Below, in pieces: positions 53,461 to 63,240 of a DNA stretch of 64,000 nucleotides. A program made the position numbers and the translations under genes. The DNA comes from DATBRC01 sp036560485 (lineage in GTDB: Bacteria; Pseudomonadota; Gammaproteobacteria; Burkholderiales; Burkholderiaceae_D), in NCBI GenBank assembly GCA_036560485.1, contig DATBRC010000019.1, positions 1-64,000 on the forward strand, given 5' to 3'. The notes under the pieces are model-generated. The model saw nothing but the letters and a program-made list of their open reading frames with translations. It had not been told where the DNA came from and ran no database searches. Each line of letters starts with the position of its first letter. The first letter of the stretch is position 1.

Positions 53461-56025
53461 ATGAATAGTGATAATTTAACAACTGGTCAGCGTCTTGGCG
53501 CCGGCTTCGGCGCTATCCTGTTGGTCCTGGCTAGCATCTGTGGCTATGCAATATTTACGCTAACAGAGCTGAATGCCGTTACTGAAAATCTTGTTCAGAC
53601 CGATTTGAGCAAAGCCAGACTCGTCGGCACATCGCATGAGCAAGTGCAAGCAAGCTTCACCGCCTTGATTTTATTGCCGAACGTACCAGACACTTCTGCG
53701 GCGGCCATACGTACCCGGTTGAACGCGAATCTTCGGGAAATTGATGCGCAAATCGAGCGGCTCAATGCGCATCCCGCCGCAGAAGAAAAAGAACTGCTGA
53801 CGCGACTTGCGGATGCCAAGGCGCGATATATGGCCAGCTGCCTAGCCGTACTCAAACTGCTCGATGGCGGGAAAAAGGAAGAAGCTGCGAAAACGATCAC
53901 AAGTGAAACGATCGCCGCGATGGAGGGATTTGTTGCGCAACTCCATACGCTCGGTGACCTGCAGCATAAACACGCGCAACAGACGTCCGCACAAAGCCGG
54001 GAAGGTCTCGAATCCGCACGCTGGTGGATTGTCATGCTCGGGATATTCAGTGCAGTGTTATGCGCTTCATTTGCAATGCTGATCGGTCGTGGGTTGCGGC
54101 ACCAACTAGGATGCGAACCGCGATATCTCGCCTGGATAGCCAAGAGGATTACCTCAGGAAATCTGTCGATCGAAATCCATACTCTGCCCAGCGATCAATC
54201 GAGCCTCCTGTTCGCGATCAAGACCATGCGCGACAGCCTGGCCAACCTTGTCGGCCATGCGCGCGCGGGAGCTTATGCGGTCGCGACGTCTGCCAGCGAA
54301 ATTGCCAACGGCAATCTCGATCTGTCCGCCCGCACCGAACATCAAGCATCGTCGCTCGAAGAGACCGCGTCGGCGATGGAGCAAATGACCGCGACCGTCA
54401 AACAGAACGCAGGCAACGCCAGCGAAGCCAATGAACTGGCATTGTCCGCCTCGCGAGCCGCGCAGCAAGGCGGCGCCGTTGTGTCGAACGTCATCCATAC
54501 GATGGACGCAATCCACGATTCGTCAAAAAAAATAGTCGACATCATCGCGGTGATAAACGGTATCGTATTCCAGACCAATATCCTTGCTTTGAATGCAGCC
54601 GTCGAAGCGGCGCATGCAGGAGAGCAAGGGCGTGGATTCGGAGTTGTCGCCAGCGAGGTGAGAAGCCTGGCAAACCGTGCCGCGGAAGCCGCGAAGGAAA
54701 TCAAGGCATTGATTAACGATTCGGTCGAAAAAGTCGCGAGCGGTACAACCTATGCCGCGCAGGCTGGCGCGACCATGGAGGAGGTCGTCACCAGTATCGA
54801 ACGAGTCGCGACCGTGATCTGCGAAATAAGCCAGGCCAGCCGCGAACAGACTGCCGGCATCGAGCAGATCAACCAAGCGATCACGTCGATGGATGAAATG
54901 ACTCAACAGAATGCAAGCCTGGTTCAGCAAGCCTCCGTCGCCGCTGAGGCCATGCAGGATCAAGCTGGGACATTAGCGCAAGTCGTCAGCGTCTTCAAGC
55001 TCGGTGACACGGCGACTGACGCGACGCCAATTTCGACGTCTAATTTGCGACCCCAAGTCGGACGCAGTGCCAGCCGGGCGCTGCCATACCAGGAGACCGG
55101 GTTCCAGCCACGCCTGATCCGATTCGGTTTTGGATTGGAACAGAACAGCAATCAGGGGCGAGGCGCCGAATTCCTTGCCAAGGAATTGAGCCGCCGCAGC
55201 GGCGGAAAACTGAAGTTGAAAGGTTTTGCAAATGCCAGCCTCGGCACCGACCCCGACATGCAGAAAGCCTTGATTGCAGGGTCGCTGGAAATGATGGTCG
55301 GTTCGACGTCAACCTTGGTTAGCCTAGACAGCGATTTCGGCGTGTTCGACTTGCCGTTTATATTCAGCGACGAGCGCGAGGCCGATGCCGTGCTGGATGG
55401 AAGCTTCGGCCAGAAGCTGCGCAGCAGGCTGCTCGATCATGGCCTTGTGGCGCTGGTGTACTGGGAAAACGGATTTCGCAATCTGACCAATGCCACGCGG
55501 CCGATCGCCAAGATGGAAGATCTGCGCGGCGTCAAGCTGCGTGTCATGCAGAACCCTATCTACATCGAAATGTTCAAGAACTTTGGCGCCGAGCCGGTCG
55601 CGCTCGCATTTGCGGATTTGTTTGCCGCGTTGGAATCGGGTGAAGTGAATGGCCAGGAAAATCCGCTCAACACCATTCAGTCAAGCAAGTTTTACGAAGT
55701 GCAGAAATACCTGTCGATGACGCGCCATGTGTACAGTCCCTGGATTGTGATGGCAAGCCGCAAGTGGTGGGAAAGTCTATCGAAAGACGAGCAAAAAGCC
55801 GTTCTGGAATCGGCCGAAGCGGCGCGCGATTTTGAGCGGACAGACACACGGAACGAATCCGCAAGAGCGCTCGAATTCCTGAAACAGAACGGCATGCAGG
55901 TGACTGTCGTCAATGAAAAAGAATTGCAACGCATGCGTGACAAGGTAAAGCCGATCATTGACCAATTCGCCTCTGGCGGACACGCGCAAGTTGTGACCGA
56001 TTTGCGTGCAGCGCTGAGGGGATAA
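53461..56025 (+). CDS. Chemoreceptor fused to a C-terminal TRAP solute-binding domain
   Basis: An 854-residue protein starting at the ATG preceded by GGAAGG; the frame runs back to 53344 without a site. Helix 1 (about 12-32), a periplasmic four-helix-bundle ligand domain (about 33-180), helix 2 (about 182-203), a HAMP-like segment (CEPRYLAWIAKRITSGNLSI), the MCP signalling hairpin (tip FQTNILALNAAVEAAHAGEQ, then RGFGVVASEVRSLANRAA) to about 515, a 30-residue linker, then from residue 547 a full DctP domain: FQPRLIRFGFGLEQNSNQGR, LVYWENGFRNLTN, VKLRVMQNPIYIEM, NGQENPLNTIQSSKFYEVQK. The binding domain starts where mature DctP starts and has no signal peptide or membrane helix before it, so it should be cytoplasmic. 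No stop or frame break occurs at the junction. Confidence 0.9.
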   Translation: MNSDNLTTGQRLGAGFGAILLVLASICGYAIFTLTELNAVTENLVQTDLSKARLVGTSHEQVQASFTALILLPNVPDTSAAAIRTRLNANLREIDAQIERLNAHPAAEEKELLTRLADAKARYMASCLAVLKLLDGGKKEEAAKTITSETIAAMEGFVAQLHTLGDLQHKHAQQTSAQSREGLESARWWIVMLGIFSAVLCASFAMLIGRGLRHQLGCEPRYLAWIAKRITSGNLSIEIHTLPSDQSSLLFAIKTMRDSLANLVGHARAGAYAVATSASEIANGNLDLSARTEHQASSLEETASAMEQMTATVKQNAGNASEANELALSASRAAQQGGAVVSNVIHTMDAIHDSSKKIVDIIAVINGIVFQTNILALNAAVEAAHAGEQGRGFGVVASEVRSLANRAAEAAKEIKALINDSVEKVASGTTYAAQAGATMEEVVTSIERVATVICEISQASREQTAGIEQINQAITSMDEMTQQNASLVQQASVAAEAMQDQAGTLAQVVSVFKLGDTATDATPISTSNLRPQVGRSASRALPYQETGFQPRLIRFGFGLEQNSNQGRGAEFLAKELSRRSGGKLKLKGFANASLGTDPDMQKALIAGSLEMMVGSTSTLVSLDSDFGVFDLPFIFSDEREADAVLDGSFGQKLRSRLLDHGLVALVYWENGFRNLTNATRPIAKMEDLRGVKLRVMQNPIYIEMFKNFGAEPVALAFADLFAALESGEVNGQENPLNTIQSSKFYEVQKYLSMTRHVYSPWIVMASRKWWESLSKDEQKAVLESAEAARDFERTDTRNESARALEFLKQNGMQVTVVNEKELQRMRDKVKPIIDQFASGGHAQVVTDLRAALRG

Positions 56026-56369
56026 GGTTTTTAGTTGCGGAACGAATGCGAGATTCGGTGTTTTCGCTTTGATGCGATCGTAAGATTCGTCGGCTTCTCT
56101 CTACTTCTGAATCTGACTTGCTTCACATAGCCGTGACGATGAAATTATGACCAACTCTTTTTCAAGAATGCAAAACGTGAATGCGTCGTTGTCCGGATAT
56201 GCTTCGATGCCGCGCCCCTTCACCAGCACGAGCTGCTGGAAAAAAACAACTTTAGCGCAGGGTCTAGCACGCCATTCAGGTCGTTTAACGGCCTGTTCCG
56301 ATAGACGCCCAGCAATGCCAGGTTTTCAAGCGGTAAATCTGACCTGAAAACGCGCCCGGTCTGGATGGC
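56026..56369. other. Convergent intergenic region
   Basis: This lies between the chemoreceptor fusion and the end of eno. A 66-codon plus-strand frame (56147-56347) has no ribosome-binding site or family and is not accepted. No strong terminator is evident. Confidence 0.4.
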
Positions 56370-57647
56370 CTACCGTGCGAAGATGGCAGGCCCCGAGAAA
56401 TAGGCGGTTTCCCCCAAGTCTTCTTCGATTCTCAACAATTGGTTGTATTTTGCGACGCGATCCGACCGCGACATCGATCCAGTTTTGATTTGCAGCGCGT
56501 TCATCCCGACGGCAATGTCGGCGATCGTTGTATCTTCCGTTTCGCCGGAACGGTGCGAAATCACGGTCGAATAGCCGGCGCGCTTCGCCATTTCGATCGC
56601 TGCAAATGTTTCCGTCAACGTGCCAATTTGATTGATCTTGATCAGGATGGAATTGGCGATCTTTTTCTGGATGCCTTCGCGCAGGATCCTGGTGTTCGTG
56701 ACAAACAAGTCATCGCCGACCAATTGAATCTTCTTGCCCAGCGTTTGCGTCAGGATCTCCCAGCCGCCATGATCATTTTCGGCCATGCCATCTTCTATCG
56801 AAATGATCGGGTACTTGTCGCACCAGCTCGCAAGCAAATGAGTGAAGTCAGCGGACGACAGAGTCAATCCTTCCCCATCGAGCCGGTATTGTCCATCCCG
56901 ATAAAATTCACTGGCGGCGCAGTCGAGACCTAACGCGATTTGTTTTCCTGGCTCATAACCGGCTTGTTCGATCGCGCGCAGAATCAACTTGATCGCTGCT
57001 TCGTGATTGGCAACCGATGGAGCAAAGCCGCCTTCATCACCGACCGCTGTGGTCAATTTGTTTTCGTGCAGGATTTTCTTCAGTGTGTGGAATACTTCAG
57101 CACCGTAGCGAATCGCTTCGCGGAAGCTTGGTGCGCCAACCGGGATGATCATGAATTCCTGGATATCCAGATTATTGTCCGCATGTGCACCGCCATTGAT
57201 GACGTTCATCATTGGCACCGGCATCTGCATCGCGCCGGAACCACCGAAGTAACGATACAGCGGCAAGCCGGATTCTTCGGCTGCTGCCTTGGCGACTGCC
57301 ATCGATACCGCAAGCGTTGCATTGGCGCCGAGACGTGCCTTGTTTTCCGTGCCGTCGAGGTCGATCAACGTGTGATCGAGGAAGGCTTGTTCATTGGCTT
57401 CCAGGCCGATAATGGATTCAGCAATTTCTGTATTGATGTTTTCGCAGGCTTTCAACACGCCTTTGCCGGCATACCGGTTCTTGTCGCCATCGCGCAATTC
57501 GATCGCCTCGCGAGAACCAGTCGACGCGCCGGACGGCACCGCCGCGCGGCCCATGACGCCGGATTCCAGCAACACATCACATTCGACTGTCGGATTGCCG
57601 CGGGAATCGATGACTTCACGTCCGATGACGTCTATGATCGCACTCAT
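56370..57647 (-). CDS. eno: Enolase
   Basis: A 425-residue enolase that makes phosphoenolpyruvate from 2-phosphoglycerate. It has IIDVIGREVIDSRGNPTVE, PVPMMNVINGGAHADNNLDI, the Lys/Glu/Asp Mg sites around VGDEGGFAPSVAN and SIEDGMAENDHGGW, and SHRSGETEDTTIADIAV. AGGAG lies about ten bases before the ATG at 57647. It is the last gene of eda2-ppc-gap-pyk-eno, 30 bases after pyk. Confidence 0.95.
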   Translation of the reverse strand: MSAIIDVIGREVIDSRGNPTVECDVLLESGVMGRAAVPSGASTGSREAIELRDGDKNRYAGKGVLKACENINTEIAESIIGLEANEQAFLDHTLIDLDGTENKARLGANATLAVSMAVAKAAAEESGLPLYRYFGGSGAMQMPVPMMNVINGGAHADNNLDIQEFMIIPVGAPSFREAIRYGAEVFHTLKKILHENKLTTAVGDEGGFAPSVANHEAAIKLILRAIEQAGYEPGKQIALGLDCAASEFYRDGQYRLDGEGLTLSSADFTHLLASWCDKYPIISIEDGMAENDHGGWEILTQTLGKKIQLVGDDLFVTNTRILREGIQKKIANSILIKINQIGTLTETFAAIEMAKRAGYSTVISHRSGETEDTTIADIAVGMNALQIKTGSMSRSDRVAKYNQLLRIEEDLGETAYFSGPAIFAR

Positions 57648-57677
57648 TCTGTTCAATCTCCTGGCCATATCAATTCA

Positions 57678-59318
57678 TTAGATCAATTCATGGGAAAAAT
57701 AGGGATCGCGCATGCACATCAGGGCCGCGCTATCGCCCTTCGGCTTGGCCGCCGCGAGGGACATTGTGTTCGCTGTCGGCAATTCACGCATATCGACGCA
57801 GATACTGTCTGCCTGCCCGGCAATTCGGTTGACGGCATCACCGTCACGGCTCATCGAAAAAAAGGATTCTCTTGTGGTCATTTTCGCTCTCTTGGTTACT
57901 TCCATGATTTTCAGGGAATTGGTGCCGCCAATCTGTCCCATCGGTTCACCCCAGGTAATGACGATCAGATCGCCATGCACGACGACGCGATGCGCAAGCA
58001 ATAACTCCTGCACTGCCTGAAGCACCGCGTCGCGATCGCCAGATTGTGCCAATTCGAATGTGGTGACATTGCGATACAACGCGGCCCTGCGGCGCGTGGC
58101 CAGATTGGGCGTCAGTGCAAAAATCGGGATATTGATGTTGTGCCGACTCATCCACAATACGGTCGACGCCGATTCGGTCAACGCGATGATCGCCTTGACC
58201 TGCAAATGGTGGGCGGTAAACAGGGCGCCGTATGCGATAGATTGGTCGATGCGCGCGAACCGCCTGTTCAGGAAATCCGTGTCGAGCTTGCAGATATCAG
58301 TTTTTTCCGCTTCCAGGCAAATCGCGGCCATCGCTTCAACGGTTTCGACCGGATAGCGACCTGACGCCGTTTCGGCCGATGTCATCACCGCATCGGTTCC
58401 ATCGAGCACGGCATTGGCTACGTCCGATACCTCGGCGCGGGTCGGAATCGCGTTGACGATCATCGATTCCATCATTTGGGTCGCCGTGATCGCCAGCTTG
58501 TTGCTTGCGCGCGCCATCTTGATCATGCGTTTTTGCAGAGCCGGCACTGCCGCGTTACCTACTTCGACAGCCAGATCGCCACGTGCGACCATGAGTCCGT
58601 CGGATGCATCGAGAATTTCCTGCAGGACCGGGATTGCTTCCGCGCGCTCGATCTTCGCGATCATCATCGGCCGATGGTTGTTGACTTCGCCGGCAATGTT
58701 GGCGAGCTGACGTGCCGTGATCATGTCGCTGGCGCTTTTCGGAAATGATACGGCGACATAATCAGCGCACAAGCCCATTGCCGTCTTGATGTCTTCCATG
58801 TCTTTCGATGTCAGCGCCGACGCCGACAACCCGCCACCCAGGCGATTGATGCCTTTGTTGTTGGATAGCTCGCCACCGATTTTGACGAGCGTGTGAATCG
58901 CGCTTCCGACGACTTTTTCGACGACCAGCACGATCAAGCCATCGTTCAACAGCAAAACGTCACGCGCCTTCAAATCGCGCGGCAATTCCTTGTAATCGAG
59001 GCCGACTTGCTGTTCATTCCCCAGGTCGCAAGTCGCGTCCAAGATGAAGGGGTTGCCGCTTTCAAGAATGATTTTGCCATACTCGAATTTGCCGATGCGG
59101 ATTTTGGGACCCTGCAAGTCTGCCATGATCGCGATTTCGCGGCCGCAAGCAGCGGCGGCTTGCCGGACCAACGCGGCACGATCGATGTGATCCTGTGCCT
59201 CGCCATGAGAAAAGTTTAGCCGGACCACATTGACGCCGGCTCTGATCATTTCTGACAGGGTTTCCAGATTGCTGGATGCGGGGCCGACGGTGGCAACAAT
59301 TTTGGTGGATCTCTGCAT
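57678..59318 (-). CDS. pyk: Pyruvate kinase with a C-terminal extension
   Basis: A 546-residue pyruvate kinase. It has STKIVATVGPAS, VRLNFSHG, MIAKIERAEAIPVLQEILDA, MVARGDLAVEVG and ATQMMESMIVNAIPTRAEVS with the active-site Lys, Thr and metal ligands, and the usual C-terminal domain up to GGTNSLKIMEV. Standard enzymes end there (about 475 residues). Here ~73 further residues follow (TKRAKMTTRESFFSMSRDGD..., ending DPYFSHELI), with no family match. A GTG at 59366 is possible but unlikely as start. Confidence 0.9.
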   Translation of the reverse strand: MQRSTKIVATVGPASSNLETLSEMIRAGVNVVRLNFSHGEAQDHIDRAALVRQAAAACGREIAIMADLQGPKIRIGKFEYGKIILESGNPFILDATCDLGNEQQVGLDYKELPRDLKARDVLLLNDGLIVLVVEKVVGSAIHTLVKIGGELSNNKGINRLGGGLSASALTSKDMEDIKTAMGLCADYVAVSFPKSASDMITARQLANIAGEVNNHRPMMIAKIERAEAIPVLQEILDASDGLMVARGDLAVEVGNAAVPALQKRMIKMARASNKLAITATQMMESMIVNAIPTRAEVSDVANAVLDGTDAVMTSAETASGRYPVETVEAMAAICLEAEKTDICKLDTDFLNRRFARIDQSIAYGALFTAHHLQVKAIIALTESASTVLWMSRHNINIPIFALTPNLATRRRAALYRNVTTFELAQSGDRDAVLQAVQELLLAHRVVVHGDLIVITWGEPMGQIGGTNSLKIMEVTKRAKMTTRESFFSMSRDGDAVNRIAGQADSICVDMRELPTANTMSLAAAKPKGDSAALMCMRDPYFSHELI

Positions 59319-59394
59319 GGTCAACTTTTTTGGGTGGACAGTACTTGAGTGGATGCAGTGGCGCACTATCGGAGTAAGCGGATGAATTCGCTGC

Positions 59395-60405
59395 TCATTG
59401 CGCAGCCATCAATGCAATCGTCGTGTCAAGCATGCGGTTCGAAAAGGCCCACTCATTGTCATACCATGACGACACCTTGACGAGGCGGCCCGACACCTTT
59501 GTCAGCGTCGCATCGAAATTGCTCGATGCCGGGTTGTGGTTGAAATCAACCGATACCAACGCGTCCATGTAGTAATCCAGGATGCCGCGTAACGCACCTT
59601 CCGACGCTTGTCGCATGACCGCGTTGACTTCCTCGACACTGGTGTCGCGCTCGGCGATAAACGAAAGATCGACGATCGAAACATTGATGGTTGGGACGCG
59701 AATCGCAAAGCCATCCAATTTTCCGTTCAACTCCGGCAGCACCAAACCAACCGCGGCAGCGGCGCCGGTCCTGGTTGGGATCATGCTCATCGTCGCGGAG
59801 CGGGCGCGGCGCAAGTCCTCATGCATAACGTCAGTCAAGACCTGGTCGTTGGTGAAGGAATGCACAGTCGTCATCAAGCCATTCACGAGTCCGATCGTGG
59901 CATGCAAAGGCTTGACCAATGGTGCCAGGCAATTCGTCGTGCAAGAAGCGTTGGAAATTACCGTGTCGGTCGCTTTGAGCGTGTCGTGATTGACACCGAA
60001 CACGATGGTTGCGTCCACGTCTTTGCCGCCCGGAGCCGAAATGATTACTTTTTTTGCACCGCTTTTCAGATGCGCGCTGGCCTTTTCCTTGGTCGTGAAG
60101 AATCCGGTGCATTCATACACGACGTCGACGCCCAGTTCCCCCCACGGCAATTCAGCCGGATTGCGCTCTGCAAGAACGCGAATCTTGTCGCCATTGACAA
60201 TCATGTGGTCGTCGAGCACGGTGACCATGCCTGGAAATCTGCCATGCACGGTGTCGTAACGGGTCAAGTGGGCATTCGCCAGCGCGTCTCCGAGATCGTT
60301 GATCGCGACAATTTGGATGTCATGCTTTTTGCCGCTTTCGTAGTGGGCGCGCAGAATATTGCGGCCGATGCGGCCATAACCATTGATAGCGACTCGAATA
60401 GTCAT
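59395..60405 (-). CDS. gap: Glyceraldehyde-3-phosphate dehydrogenase
   Basis: A 336-residue type I enzyme. It has the NAD site VAINGYGRIGRNILRA with an acidic residue in VAINDLGD, indicating NAD+ preference, the catalytic Cys in SNASCTTNCLAPLVKPLH, its partner His in HSFTNDQ, and SWYDNEWAFSNRMLD near the end. Third gene of the operon. It handles the triose phosphate produced by KDPG cleavage. Confidence 0.95.
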   Translation of the reverse strand: MTIRVAINGYGRIGRNILRAHYESGKKHDIQIVAINDLGDALANAHLTRYDTVHGRFPGMVTVLDDHMIVNGDKIRVLAERNPAELPWGELGVDVVYECTGFFTTKEKASAHLKSGAKKVIISAPGGKDVDATIVFGVNHDTLKATDTVISNASCTTNCLAPLVKPLHATIGLVNGLMTTVHSFTNDQVLTDVMHEDLRRARSATMSMIPTRTGAAAAVGLVLPELNGKLDGFAIRVPTINVSIVDLSFIAERDTSVEEVNAVMRQASEGALRGILDYYMDALVSVDFNHNPASSNFDATLTKVSGRLVKVSSWYDNEWAFSNRMLDTTIALMAAQ

Positions 60406-60471
60406 CGGTGAATTCCTTAGTAGCGAAAAGTAAAATATCGGAGATCCATTTCTGTGTTCGACGGAGACACG

Positions 60472-63225
60472 CTAACCGCTATTGCGCAAGCCAGCAGCGA
60501 TACCATTGATGGACAATTGAATTCCCAATTTGACACGGTCATTGTTGTCACCCTCGCGATAGCGCTTCAGCAGTTCGACTTGCACATGATTGAGCGGATC
60601 GAGATAAGGAAAGCGGTTGCGGATTGAACGCATCAATAGCGGGTTGTTTTGTAAGCCGACTTGCCCCGTGATTTCTTTCAATGCGTCGACGGTGTTTTGA
60701 TGTTCCGAACGGAGGCGCGGGAAAACGGCTTCGCGCAGTTCCGCATCCTTGACCAGTTGCGCGTAACGGCCGGCGATTGAAATGTCGCTTTTGGCAAGGA
60801 CCATGTCCATGTTGGATAGCAAGGTGGTGAAGAATGACCACTCCTGGTACATCGACTGCAGCGTTTTCAAACCCGATTTAGGGTGGTCGCTCAGATAGGC
60901 ATTGACCGCGGCGCCAAAGCCAAACCATCCCGGCAGCATCAAGCGACATTGTGACCAGCTGAATACCCACGGAATGGCGCGCAAATCGTCGATCGACATC
61001 GTTTGCTTACGTGACGCTGGTCGGCTACCGATGTTCAGTCCGGCGAGTTCGGCAATCACCGTCGACTCCCAAAAATAGCGCTCGAACCCTTCGGTTTCGT
61101 AGACTAGATGTCGATATGCGCGAAACGCGTGCATCGACAGCTCTTCCATTGCGACCAGATATTCTTTGCGCGGCGCTGCATCCACTTGTCCCAACAAGCT
61201 CGCTTCGAGCGTCGCCGCGACGAGTACTTCCAGATTGCGTCTGCCGACTTCTGGATTGCCATACTTTGCAGAAATCACTTCACCTTGTTCGGTAATCCTG
61301 ATTTGTCCTTGCACCGCGCCGCCCGGCTGCGCCAGGATTGCTTCGTAGCTCGGTCCGCCGCCACGACCGACCGAACCGCCGCGTCCATGGAATAGGCGCA
61401 AGCGTATGGCATGGCGCTGAAAAACCTGGATCAATTCGATTTCGGCCTTGTACAATTCCCAGCCCGACGTCAGAAAACCGCCATCCTTGTTGCTGTCCGA
61501 ATAGCCGAGCATCACTTCATGGGTGTGGCCGCGTTGCTTGAGCAAACGTGAATATCCCGGTAATCCGAGCAGGTGATCCATCACTAAACCGCAATTACGG
61601 AGGTCAGCGATCGTTTCGAACAGCGGGATGATATTGACGTCGAGCGCCTCTTCCTGCGGCCGCAAGATTCCCGCTTCTTTCAACAGCAGCGCCAATTCCA
61701 GGATGTCTGAAACACTAGCGGTTTTCGAAATAACGCAATTTGGGATGGATTCGACGCCAAATCGAAGATGTGCGTTGCGCGCAGCCCGGAAAATGGCGAT
61801 CTCGGAACACGTTTCGTCCGAATATTTGACGAATGGCGAAGTCAACGGCCTCGCGGTCTCCAATTCCAGCAGAAGCAGGCTATTGCGCATGTCTTCAGAC
61901 AACGCGCGGTAATCCAGGCCCGGCCGCGCCACCGCCAGCAGTTCTGCGACGACTCGTTCATGCACTTCGGAATTCTGGCGTAGATCAATCGGCGTCAGGT
62001 AAAACCCGAACAGGCGAGCCGCCCGCCGGAGGTGGCGCAGGCGACCTCGCGTGAGCTGACCCGAACCATGGCCAAGAAGGGAATGATGCAGCGTGTCCAA
62101 ATCTGCCGTCAGTGCAGTTGCGCTGGAATACGGGTTGGCAATCCCGTCCACGCGGTGCGTCGGTTCGCTTCCGAGCAATTGTCGATGTGTCGCGGCCAGC
62201 CGCGCACGAATGGTGCCGATTGCGCGCCTGTAGGGTTCGTCAGCACGATGAGGCGACAGATCCGGCGATTGATCTGCAAGTGCAAGCAGCGCGTCGGATG
62301 CTTGCGCGAGCAGATTGGCAATCGATAGTTGCGACCCCAACGTCTGCAGCTCGTCCAGATAGAAATTCAGCACGCGCGTGCATTGCATGGCCAGTGTCAT
62401 GTCGAGCACGTCTGCAGTGACATAGGGATTGCCATCGCGGTCGCCCCCGATCCAGCTGCCGATCCGCAGGAAATCGGGGAGTTGCACATCGGTGCGAGTT
62501 TGGTCGTTTCGCTTGAGCGAGTCTTCCAGAGAGGTATACAGATGGGGCAATTCGCGCAGGAACGTATAATCGTGAAATGAAAGGCCGTTTTTGACCTCAT
62601 CGATCACAGACAACCTCGCCGTGCGGAGCATCCTGGTTTGCCATAGAGTCAGGACCGCGCGCTCGAGCGCTTCGTCGTTCTGGTTCAATTCCTCGGGCGT
62701 GAGTTGCATGCGGCTGCGCTCGTCGAGCAGGCGAGCGATCACCATCTGGCAATTCAAGATACTCTTGCGTTGCACTTCAGTCGGATGGGCTGTGAGCACC
62801 GGGCTGATCAAGGCGGTCTCAAAGAACGCCAACAGGTCTGCGGTGCTGTGTCCGGCCTGGTACAGGCTGGCCATTGCGTGTGCCAGGCTGCCCTTCTTTG
62901 GTTCTGAACCGGCGATCAGGTGGGCACGGGTCCGCCGAATGTGATGTTGATCTTCGGCGATATTGACTAGATGCGCGAAATAACTGAATGCCCGGATCAC
63001 TTGCATGGTCTGGTCACTCGATAATCTGTTCAGCGTGTTCTCCAGTGAACAGCGCGCATTCTGATCCTGGTCGCGCCGAAACTGAATCGAGTTCTGACGA
63101 ATGTGTTCGATCAATGCAAATACTTCGTCGCCGTGCTGCGCGCGCACGGTGTCCCCGAGAATCCGACCGAGCCGCCGTATGTCTTCCCGCAATTGCTGAT
63201 CTTTGACTTCGATCGTATCAGACAT
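60472..63225 (-). CDS. ppc: Phosphoenolpyruvate carboxylase
   Basis: A 917-residue enzyme that makes oxaloacetate from phosphoenolpyruvate and bicarbonate. The key motifs are VLTAHPTEVQRKS with its catalytic His, LGYSDSNKDGGFLTSGW, LFHGRGGSVGRGGGP and the C-terminal end INGIAAGLRNSG. It lies between eda2 and gap. It replenishes the TCA cycle during growth on sugar acids. The start is 15 bases after the eda2 stop. Confidence 0.95.
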   Translation of the reverse strand: MSDTIEVKDQQLREDIRRLGRILGDTVRAQHGDEVFALIEHIRQNSIQFRRDQDQNARCSLENTLNRLSSDQTMQVIRAFSYFAHLVNIAEDQHHIRRTRAHLIAGSEPKKGSLAHAMASLYQAGHSTADLLAFFETALISPVLTAHPTEVQRKSILNCQMVIARLLDERSRMQLTPEELNQNDEALERAVLTLWQTRMLRTARLSVIDEVKNGLSFHDYTFLRELPHLYTSLEDSLKRNDQTRTDVQLPDFLRIGSWIGGDRDGNPYVTADVLDMTLAMQCTRVLNFYLDELQTLGSQLSIANLLAQASDALLALADQSPDLSPHRADEPYRRAIGTIRARLAATHRQLLGSEPTHRVDGIANPYSSATALTADLDTLHHSLLGHGSGQLTRGRLRHLRRAARLFGFYLTPIDLRQNSEVHERVVAELLAVARPGLDYRALSEDMRNSLLLLELETARPLTSPFVKYSDETCSEIAIFRAARNAHLRFGVESIPNCVISKTASVSDILELALLLKEAGILRPQEEALDVNIIPLFETIADLRNCGLVMDHLLGLPGYSRLLKQRGHTHEVMLGYSDSNKDGGFLTSGWELYKAEIELIQVFQRHAIRLRLFHGRGGSVGRGGGPSYEAILAQPGGAVQGQIRITEQGEVISAKYGNPEVGRRNLEVLVAATLEASLLGQVDAAPRKEYLVAMEELSMHAFRAYRHLVYETEGFERYFWESTVIAELAGLNIGSRPASRKQTMSIDDLRAIPWVFSWSQCRLMLPGWFGFGAAVNAYLSDHPKSGLKTLQSMYQEWSFFTTLLSNMDMVLAKSDISIAGRYAQLVKDAELREAVFPRLRSEHQNTVDALKEITGQVGLQNNPLLMRSIRNRFPYLDPLNHVQVELLKRYREGDNNDRVKLGIQLSINGIAAGLRNSG

Positions 63226-63240
63226 GGTTGGATGCCTCGG

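Noticed and set aside
53461..56025. Two genes (chemoreceptor and DctP) rather than one
   Set aside because: There is no stop, start with ribosome-binding site, or signal peptide at the junction; the frame is continuous.
56940..58004. 354-codon plus-strand frame across eno and pyk
   Set aside because: It is antisense to two clear enzyme genes; its composition follows their codon structure and it has no family match.
59608..60411. 267-codon plus-strand frame over gap
   Set aside because: Antisense to gap; no ribosome-binding site or family.
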